A DNA stretch of 64,000 nt from Anammoximicrobium sp964486845 (GTDB lineage: Bacteria > Planctomycetota > Planctomycetia > Pirellulales > Pirellulaceae): assembly GCA_964486845.1 (NCBI GenBank), contig CAZAQY010000003.1:1-64000 (forward strand). Reading direction: 5' to 3'. Below the pieces are notes generated by a model. It was not told the origin of the DNA, made no database searches, and worked only from the letters and a program-made list of their open reading frames with translations. The stretch's first letter is position 1, and each line of letters opens with the position of its first letter. Shown piece after piece: positions 61,301 to 64,000 of this stretch. The position numbers were made by a program, and so were the translations under genes.

Positions 61301-64000
61301 GTGTGGCCGCCGTCCGGGCGGTCGAATACGACGCCGGCGCGACACTGCCGCGAATCGCCGAAGCCCTGGTGGCGGCCGTAGAAACGGCCAATCTGGGTCT
61401 GCACCCGGTGCACCTGGGTGCCGGCGCCGTTTTCCTCGGCGGCACGCAGTTGCACCAGATTGAATCCACCAGCGCTTACGTCGCGGTCGCAGGCCAGCCG
61501 ACCTATCAGATCACGGCGGCCGCCGGCTACCAGATCCAGGACGGCGAAACGTTGACGATTTCCGACGGCCAGGACGTGGTCCCGTGGGTTTTCGAGTTCG
61601 ACCTCGACGGCACGGTCGCGGCGGGCAACTTCATCATCTCCATCCTGCCCGGCGACGATGCGGTGGCGGTGGCTCAGAAGATCGCGGCGGCCGTCTCGGC
61701 GGCCGAACGGCTGCGCTATCCGCTGCCCGTTCCGCCGGCCCCTCTGGAATACTATTCGCCGGCGGTGGACCTCACCGAACTAGGCGACGGCGCGCTGCAC
61801 GTGCGCGGGGCGTTGAGTCATGAAATCGCCTTCCAGAACAGCACCATGACGTACGGCGGGCAGACGCCGCTCACGCTGACCGTGCCGCCGGCCGGACTGG
61901 GTTTCCGGCTCACGCCGGGCCTGACGATCCTCGTGCGCAGAACCGCCGGAGGCGGCGTGGCCGACGGTCAGACGTTCACGCTCGGGGACGCCGTCAAGAC
62001 GGTCGTCTTTGAGTTCGAGACGGGGGCCGGTCTGACGCATCCCGGCGCGCGTCCCGTGGCGGTGAATGCCTTGAGTTCGGCCGCCGAGGTAGCGGAGTCG
62101 ATCCGTGCCGCCGTGCAATTGGCGGTCGACGAAGGGGCCATCAGCGGTTTGGCGCCGGCGGTCGACGCCAGCACCGATCCAACCTACGTCCTGATCGACC
62201 TGCGCGCCGGGATCGAGCATCGGCTGGATGCCTCGGCAAGCGGCCTGCTGCAGCGGACCGCCGTGCGCGACGGTCAGACGTTCCAAGTCAACGACGGCAG
62301 CAGCACGGTAATCTTCGAGTTCGATTTCAACGGCACCGCGGGTGGGGTGCCTGTGCCGGTCCAACTCTCCTTCTCCGCCAACGATATCGCTAATGCGATG
62401 GTGGCGGCGGTCCAGCAGTCGCTCGCCGATCCGGGCGGATTGAGTGACTCGGCGGGCCTGGTGCCCAAGAACCTGGGTGCTGGCAACGTGCAGATCGGCG
62501 GGCCGGGTTGGGTCGCCCCCGGCAGCACTCCGGCACTTGGTTCGTTCGGCTCAGCAGGCGGCGTGCTGGACGGCCACACCTTCCACTTGATCGACAGCCT
62601 GGGGGTCCGCCGCTTTGAGTTCGACGCGAATGGGCAGGCGATCCAGGGCAATATCACGATCCCCTTCCAGGTCACCAGCACGGCCTCCGAGATCGCCGCG
62701 TCGACCGTGGCAGCCATCCGGGCCTCCGGTTATGGCGTCAACGTCGTCCACTTGGGCGGCGGTGTGATCGCGATGGACGGGGACGACGAAGACGGCGTCC
62801 GCTTCGACCGCGTGCTGACGCCTGGGGCCACCGTGCCCGTCACGGTCATCGCTTCCCAGGACGGGTACCTGGACGGCTGGCTCGATCTCAACGGCGACGG
62901 CGACTGGAACGACCAGTACGAGCAGGTATTCAAGAAAGTTGCCGTCCGGGCGGGAGCCAACCAACTGACGATCTGGATCCCCCCGGCGACCGGGCCGGGC
63001 GTCACTTACGCCCGTTTCCGCTTCGGCAGCGAAGGCGGTTTGGCGCCCACCGGCCTGGCTATTGACGGCGAAGTGGAAGACTACCGCGTAGAGATCATCT
63101 CGAACGACCCGCCGGCGATCGTGGCCCCAAACCAATTGAGCACCCAAGAGGACCTGCGGTTGCCCGTTTCCGGGTTGCAGATCGCGGACCCAGACGCGGC
63201 AGGTGCGACGATCGAGGTCACGCTGTCCGTGATCCACGGCCAACTGGACGTCCCGACGATCTACCTGCCGGGAGGCATCGCCGGCAACAGTTCCAACCGC
63301 GTCGTCCTGACCGGGACGCTGGCCCAAGTTAACAGCACGCTGGCCGGGCTGACCTACCTCAACGCGCCGGATTACAACGGCACCGATCGCTTGACGATCG
63401 TCGCCGACGACCGCGGCAATTCCGGCACTGGCGGCCCGCAGCAGGACGTGAAACTGGTCCCGATTTCGATCGTCGCCATGAACGACCCCCCCGTGATCAA
63501 CGTTCCCGGCACGCTGGCGGCGACGGAAGATGAAACGCTGGCGATCGCAGGAATCACGGTTGCGGACGTCGATCTCGACAAGACGCCATCCACGGGGGCC
63601 GGCAGCGGCCAAATTACGGTGCTGATCACGGCAGAACGCGGGACGTTGGACGTCGACGAAAGTGCGGCGGTCGGCGTGACCGTAACCGGCGACCGGACCT
63701 CGGCGGTCACTCTGCAAGGTGATTTGGTGGGCGTCAACGCGATTCTGGCCGCGGGCGTCGATTACCTGGGACTGCCCGATCTGAACGGCAACGACGTCAT
63801 TACGGTCAGCGCCGACGACCTCGGCAACTGGCCACCGCCGGCCCAGACGGCCTCCACTTCGTTCACGGTCGCGGTCGCGGCCGTGAACGACGCCCCGGTA
63901 ATCACCGCCCCGGCGACCGTCGCGGCCGATGAAGATACGGAACTGCCGTTGAGCGGCTTCAACCTGGTCGACGTGGATTCGGAAGCAACCCCCGTCACGG
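46381..64000 (+). CDS. Giant secreted multidomain protein, 3' end beyond the window
   Basis: One frame from ATG 46381 is open to the last base: at least 5873 codons with no stop. A basic N-terminus leads into KRGLLLEKLEERTLLTVVGP, which resembles the planctomycete LEPR-XLL-type N-terminal motif found on exported giant proteins. Domains in order: Ig/SdrD-like start; a dead metzincin-like domain (47941-48320); PPC-like segments (48480, 52400, 53110, 53890, 57060); beta-helix segments with GDWGG (49753, 51205); two FN3-like repeats (50281-50920); choice-of-anchor L (55321-56020); the DGQTF/FEFD module array; GEVED (62760-63100); and cadherin-like repeats to the edge. It is probably a cell-surface or matrix protein. 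Function unknown. Confidence 0.9.
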   Translation, partial: MANRTFGGSSRGSWKQGEQTRTKRKRAAKRGLLLEKLEERTLLTVVGPRLSGIQPTDGELLPLDGSGIRNIAPRDLTFRFDENQQIDPNTLGGIRIIRSGLDGDFSNGFVEVTPGYIGVGEAPDLNQVIVRFQENLPDDLYRIELYGIDDTLQQISALRNTRGEAFGDLTDDGVDNGTNLVVGFKLELAPQVLAVVPQPLMRVPDPANPANSILQQARDQIVVYFNDDDLFVEDDATGKPTQRSAENPSFYRLIYTWDTVENTDDITFFPAAVDYNPATDSATLTFAGDLDTLPIPAGHPNAGNPIGPGTWRLRVGTDEALPLPPLTRQPTIQSTTDFGTGGAVSVSFNATGDFGKAVALSFSEASLGIGVGPEIAVAGNAIQVVLNTDGSGTTADALAAALNADPAARKLIATSVRGVGTTPVIGSGVRSLRVVGLGSSFDTAYDLGQLGTQSLLIPSTIDPQPFALDLPGGHDEPGHRDIPTEVGSGFEQHINPNFGADVQDGVTTIPYNFRQVYGYDAQGNALSNLITEKQKTRVREAVETWAKYIGVQFLETAGQGLTFVTGDPRALDPNDPNVLNHALNVAAGDDYDFIVRIDPTYANGMIILDSARQWNSDFGGDWFQRVMVGLGAMLGLQRANDLPVTNLMAFDSAEPFVNFSGDGFGSAATSFFGSRPSEPVFPGNADIIHGQYIHRPDSNDIDLYRFTIDLNDQQLDEKKKGVFTAESFAERLANSSELDTVLSLYREVAIRDENGAVIGYERELISRNDNYYSSDSYISLELASGTYYLAVTASGNTDFDPVIEDTGYGGTTQGKYELRLNFRSQVDDDNTISDLDRSDENRPGTRLDGDADGVPGGVFNFWFQTRPLDRVLRVTGDGNTYVDGQTVTIEDAFGNVRRFEFDRNGSLLNPSATRIPFTTGIVPTTAIDMANQLYNAINSSGLAVTATQNGTAITLKEERVTLLSSTTVGVELAGKTIFVDKTSGTNLRGTLAKPFDSIATAFGAAAPGDIVRIVGNGGFDGDRATLGDNFAYEIGFGASGGPATLPDGSSMSVPHGVTAMIDAGAVFKLRRARIGVGSSSASVDRSGGALQVLGTPRESVYFTSWLDESMGRDTYPPTTTPSSGDWGGILFKADLDNADARFNYEREGIFLNYISHADIRYGGGQVRIDTVDQVVNPIQMIDMRPTIAFNRITYSADAAMSADPDSFEETNFLAPAYQLVNQFTPDYERIGPEIHGNVLLQNSINGLFVRIDTPAGTELRSLTVSARFDDTDIVHVLAENLKIQGKAGGALLEQSRPPVDLVTLAARVGGSLTAGSYTYKLVFVDENGFEGRPSEATASVTLTSGNGTVQLNSLPPVSGNFVSRRLYRSQSGGAGPYNLIAQLDATHTTYTDRGVVPPSLTLSLLNGDPPSVRSVSLVQQEVAPALPGLAPGSYTYRVVNVDDATGETSPASDATVAVTVTAPSAPLNVRVVALAGLPAAEAGHTQRIYRSSVGGGGTYVLVGEIPSGVTVFTDGGTDFVDADGELVTLDLRLTGVVRARPDGRLKIDPGTVVKLEGARIEITFGAQLIAEGLDGKEVIFTSKLDDRYGAGGTFDTNKDDGPNEARPSAGDWGGIYAGYLSHLSLDHAYIAFGGGNDNKIEGTFKGFNVIEVHQAEARIANSVIEYNAPGTGGQGSAYRYGRGINDGATMFIRGARPVIINNVIRNNQDVAVSINLDSFTGELVSDPGRTTGAIDRLTLYQDNRGPLVRGNRLANNGNQYDSNGNLIPDNNGNVLASWVGTNGMEIRTAAISNNGTAVDTTDDYLRTVGITLSTESVWDDTDIVHILYDEVRVSNLHVYGGLRLRSSPNESLVVKMYGVGAVNDTYNQNPTLGAGFTATGQLLETEDRIGGSVYVLGQPGFPVVLTSIHDDTVGAGVQPDGRAQTDTNNNGIRSTPQAGDWRSLRLDQNSNDRNVEIVLELEAPEATAPGLNGIPARAQFLGALAPGEYGGDDNLRLGFEIDGFLNARNDIDYYSFTAAAGTEIWFDVDRSRYGLDTVVELLDANGVVIARSDNSQDETGDRGLLYQTDAIPSGDVNPLQKLNDSYQPHHASGLPKDIWGTNPLDAGMRVVLPGAQGERSPYLFRIRSSNLAAGDDAAQLQDPNRIGGGLTSGVYRFQVRMRELDEVPGSTVRYADIRYAQNGVELIGLPGHSPLLGEAAEDEGVDAAAASNNSFGIAPGTPGSRPQELGNLFQSDQATLSVAGSLSSSLDVDFYTFDVRYDAISNPSAAHGSLVLDLDYADGLNRANTTVTVFNSSGVPILIARDSNIAEDRPAPVVDPLDQSGMYDLSRGTVGEFDPFLGPVELPQGRYYVAVTSDRMLPSVLNDRLNNPEVRLEPVNSVIRIAEDRIGSYGGSTAVSPVVPVLLDPTFDGTTLSPTNLWHVSNLEATTSGHGLTAAFDGSRVNAPSAGRVTEQEPNDTLPSAQSLEGYIWSLNSHPDIGDAFGNTSTVYPHLTITATGNESFDYYSFVVSSTPARGIFDIDYGATGSPLTDLDSQIFLYDSAGNLLDSNNDAAVALGAGGSTSTLDSFLAYTFDRPGTYIIGVAASPSNGMPGGIVGTPVGAGDTYTLQVSIENHAAVTTAAQGGSTFYFGREATGSYGLGGGSVANGSLVSNAFSLKNFSAQDLPVLYFNYRLNADTGDYFRAYVQRRGGTEQLVASSNPVDVTGAVIELTNDDVWRQARVSLATFAGQDLLKLRFEFRAADATVPAWLTGVHIDDVIIGFAERGEMITEAPANATFGSRPNYNTTGRVLTGQYQLEMRRATDYGTSVEARLGFGSFTVPALILNEAYDTNDRQAQQMTIVVPAGSSLGDGQTFRLGDGSGDLTFEFDLVTDGVIQPGNVRVPFRATDADYVVAAAIRDAINSSSVQSQLDLQAALSDGAKQGSGGRSNRIDLFGNAVGDDFAIQPASRVLRVEKSGATNATVFGNLLRDKILGTGFTPTAGATFVGGVDATDGTFASAGLFTGGLSSIGMESGIVLATGKATVAGGPNTSNASSGDASRTGDADLDNEFFPLEPAARKTKDATSLQFPLRADFSGTAYFNFVFASEEYNELVGTSSQADVLAVFVRDLTAGGPARNVALIPGTTTPVSRATVNGGNPFGAGGTNPLLYNNNDMREGGAYLREFGYDGFTDVFTAQFSVVAGHEYQIKFAIADAGDRLVDSAVFIEAGTLGNVNPAPAPVGLVAILHDGSGDSNHFRQQGQMLIHSNTITNSADFGIVADAGERDVDPNENLPLAQPHMGPVRNLLEPNNYASTGAQGGFAPGATIVNNTIYGEGLGGIHFSGNLRPYELIPRDNAGGDLVCDGDAFAVTVGRTTVEFEFEDLSNHSEQGACPSNPSHGDGWTPGRVPIYYAMVSDTAGPYPASTQQQLARAIADAITESILVTNGTTLVAEANVASARRLGGAAGFGSFDAAYVDHARDVEVLAGDRNHNPFASARVVAISQAAQPFGRIVNNTIVGNDGNASFFPDDPAVEPNDTIFNAIDTRQGRQASPDVYRANNVTLGDAVTFPQNPEWDVDVYQFQMDVGDQVQISVTGNEFTPVLRLFNARGEEFVDDGSRTARGAPRYTVNGNQVTIEFYIAEPPTARAGYNYAREGGTYFVAVSGPGNTTYSPLSLGGRQSPTDQGTYDIRVDVLAPRTWVIDTQPLFGSSATWEFTDVDGNTETRTYNGTSDNRANTAVMAYEVKQLINSLVRSRLLSGVSAEDYGGPEYVDGIGLTPYPSNPRRQWPQQHQGEGRRYVVIRGAAKVVQLSGPANVLSPTVGQSNTGNNVDSQLLRETGILISEEATPTLLNNVISNTRNAVIETENQPSSHQATGPSPRTAVVGAQIFQHSASINGSQAAAQMGNWRVSTGSTPYPGSMINPEEQTTARADTADFNLPLSNTAPLFVNGADGNFFPATLAASIDSSVDSLEDRPAFITIKAAMGISNSPILAPERDATGQLRIDDPNVSTPQGQGGNVFKDRGSLDRSDFVGPAAVLLNPRDNDAEGNDIDPTDTVVQLTGGSYDSFLIQIVDGFESADPYPGVGVNDATVLGPNGPESRLPGAAVTVFADGVFLEEGIDYTFRYDATSNIIRLSPTSGVWEDDKVYIIRLNNRDRYVINAPDGTQARDGDKFRITADDGVSVTFEYDSGYTIQVPYSLAIQVPAGGVADGQRFVVRNANDPGNPAATFELDLNGYTLPDSIAVPFELGDTPSQIADAIVAALTGVDAQAAELQLAAKNAGGGLVHLGAPERYTLNTELSSLSQPATIMSLAVPAVSAFDLSADVYDGQTFTITHTSAAGPSTTVTFEFDTDAIPNVVPPNTPIPVSIGALPDQVADEIVTVLSASPLAGLLAGLQHVGGGLIHIHEGDEVSIDSGSSKLLDGYVSRPLPDDPVNPQVFVVSFDDDADAATPPIQASFELDREGTTQPGNVVIPFDYGDTHQEIGQKIAQAVAMQLPLELTGSKHLENGVVFFGGTVRHEVDLSNSPGLVLLSRPDVTPATRLILPAPLTITVDPQGGAAILDGEYFQITDTSLPPANQVFQFEFNSVGGADNPNTNQLIPFGVLDTADMIAQAIVDAIEASGLVLQPIAMPGGIVTLTGANSSHSLTTVNAPHLTQSGGRLADGETFSITFNGVTRTFEYDVNGRLTSSANLPILFRPDSTNDQIGASTVAAIKSQPLLNLPNVRYAMGQGIIEFNDTSRHITVLPADAIPPDNSLRLDGIPGGAARLPFEPWSQFTGLMFADLIVDAINASPLTNVTASLRGGNTLFVDFLTAANKPVDFVSGLANITGISNYFLRAIQDLPGNFLKSNQYTGETRFTILLPGADLDFGDARVANRPSQYPTLFEEDGARHVVTPGWYLGNRVDGELQAQIVPAGFGDDLDHLVDLRDSTLELAGSAPLTVQLPNVANPDTALDTRYFDLTANAATTRFVFDRGRDGTFDPLRDDTGVAAVRAVEYDAGATLPRIAEALVAAVETANLGLHPVHLGAGAVFLGGTQLHQIESTSAYVAVAGQPTYQITAAAGYQIQDGETLTISDGQDVVPWVFEFDLDGTVAAGNFIISILPGDDAVAVAQKIAAAVSAAERLRYPLPVPPAPLEYYSPAVDLTELGDGALHVRGALSHEIAFQNSTMTYGGQTPLTLTVPPAGLGFRLTPGLTILVRRTAGGGVADGQTFTLGDAVKTVVFEFETGAGLTHPGARPVAVNALSSAAEVAESIRAAVQLAVDEGAISGLAPAVDASTDPTYVLIDLRAGIEHRLDASASGLLQRTAVRDGQTFQVNDGSSTVIFEFDFNGTAGGVPVPVQLSFSANDIANAMVAAVQQSLADPGGLSDSAGLVPKNLGAGNVQIGGPGWVAPGSTPALGSFGSAGGVLDGHTFHLIDSLGVRRFEFDANGQAIQGNITIPFQVTSTASEIAASTVAAIRASGYGVNVVHLGGGVIAMDGDDEDGVRFDRVLTPGATVPVTVIASQDGYLDGWLDLNGDGDWNDQYEQVFKKVAVRAGANQLTIWIPPATGPGVTYARFRFGSEGGLAPTGLAIDGEVEDYRVEIISNDPPAIVAPNQLSTQEDLRLPVSGLQIADPDAAGATIEVTLSVIHGQLDVPTIYLPGGIAGNSSNRVVLTGTLAQVNSTLAGLTYLNAPDYNGTDRLTIVADDRGNSGTGGPQQDVKLVPISIVAMNDPPVINVPGTLAATEDETLAIAGITVADVDLDKTPSTGAGSGQITVLITAERGTLDVDESAAVGVTVTGDRTSAVTLQGDLVGVNAILAAGVDYLGLPDLNGNDVITVSADDLGNWPPPAQTASTSFTVAVAAVNDAPVITAPATVAADEDTELPLSGFNLVDVDSEATPVT
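47941..48320 (+). other. Metzincin/matrixin-like domain lacking zinc ligands
   Basis: Within the giant protein, KTRVREAVETWAKYIGVQF and GDWFQRVMVGLGAMLGLQRA followed by NDLPVTNLM align with matrixin-like domains whose motif is HEIGHLLGLGH. Here the three His and the Glu are Val, Ala, Arg and Gly, while the Gly and Leu positions and a NLM Met-turn-like segment remain. Confidence 0.7.
55321..56020 (+). other. Choice-of-anchor L domain
   Basis: Within the giant protein, GLSSIGMESGIVLATGKATV, then GDADLDNEF, then FNFVFASEEYNELVGTSSQA, VLAVFV and the closing FAIADAGDRLVDSAVFIEAG are in the order typical of choice-of-anchor L domains of secreted proteins. Confidence 0.8.
58831..62760 (+). repeat. 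Tandem array of a DGQTF/FEFD module
   Basis: About ten consecutive copies of a roughly 100-residue unit, each with a D-G-x-T-F opening, a short hairpin, then F-E-[FY]-[DE], a short loop, a [PV]-x-x-[IV]-P-F-like strand, an amphipathic helix with IAxxIVxAI, and a closing GGGxVxLxG strand. Clear copies open near 58954, 59308, 60031, 60322, 61539, 61960, 62268 and 62569; degenerate ones near 58837, 59650, 60590 and 61200. Isolated relatives occur at 49030 and 54943, and a diverged one at 56401. Confidence 0.75.
62760..63100 (+). other. GEVED domain
   Basis: Within the giant protein, DGWLDLNGDGDWNDQYEQVF, then GVTYARFRFG and the name-giving GEVEDYRVEI. The whole is of normal length for the domain. 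Confidence 0.85.
63100..64000 (+). repeat. Cadherin-like tandem repeats, running off the window
   Basis: Three units begin with NDPPAI, NDPPVI and NDAPVI, each followed by an EDxxLxxxG segment and xDxD, at about 63106, 63481 and 63883. This is the cadherin-like/VCBS pattern of adhesins; calcium binding is usual in the family. More copies probably follow. Confidence 0.8.

Noticed and set aside
59611..61455. 614-aa open frame on the minus strand
   Set aside because: Shadow of the DGQTF module array for the same reason.

Overview
The window is a high-GC bacterial chromosome segment, most probably from a planctomycete, with Pirellulales the best guess. The evidence is a giant secreted protein with an N-terminal LEKLEERTLLT signal-like motif, a DUF1570 gluzincin-like protein, a DUF4912 protein with a SAP/Rho-N-like N-terminus, a very low-complexity DUF4175-like membrane protein, an FGE-sulfatase relic, and many palindromic intergenic repeats. 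A run of exactly 100 Ns at 45506-45605 shows that this is a draft or scaffolded assembly. No tRNA, rRNA, CRISPR array or complete insertion sequence was seen.

Layout. 1-1720: the end of a phage HK97-type portal gene cut by the window edge, then two small zinc-ribbon genes. 1721-2186: palindromic repeats. 2187-8615: a Tyr/Gly/Ser-rich lipoprotein, a membrane-anchored TPR protein and a 1237-aa membrane protein with a roughly 530-residue disordered tract. 8576-9327: a gutted FGE-sulfatase pseudogene between two inverted-repeat elements. 9423-19604: nadB, a HEAT/TPR protein with a DUF2752 protein, a DUF4912 protein, larE, a GYF protein, a sirohaem sulfite reductase, folD and an ECF sigma factor. 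20030-25036: a same-strand run of a 7Fe ferredoxin, a DUF1570 protein, galT and a GH57 glucanotransferase/amylase. 25044-28019 (minus): bioD, a small unknown, a soluble NtrB-like kinase and nadC. 28179-28990 (plus): a STAS protein and a ComEA-like HhH protein. 28992-32140 (minus): ruvB behind two tandem paralogous zinc-ribbon membrane proteins. 32547-34532: a NarL-type regulator abutting an enolase-superfamily enzyme. 34636-38014: an NlpC/P60-like membrane protein, an HD hydrolase, nikR, and a cbiM'-'cbiO deletion remnant of a Ni/Co ECF transporter.

38091-45415 (minus strand) reads as one run: a sigma-54 activator with a degenerate receiver, an Flp-type pilin, a polytopic membrane protein, an unknown anchored protein, two more short pilin-like proteins and an RlmI-type methyltransferase. 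It is the best candidate in the window for an undescribed surface or pilus system. 46381-64000 is one open frame (at least 5873 codons, no stop) for a giant secreted multidomain protein. It carries a metzincin-like domain that has lost its zinc-binding residues, PPC-like, beta-helix, FN3-like, choice-of-anchor-L, GEVED and cadherin-like domains, and about a dozen copies of a roughly 100-residue DGQTF/FEFD module.

Functional links: nadB and nadC cover two of the three dedicated steps of de novo NAD synthesis. galT and GH57 suggest hexose/glycogen handling. larE and nikR point to nickel use, although the nickel importer next to nikR is broken, either by real deletion or by misassembly.
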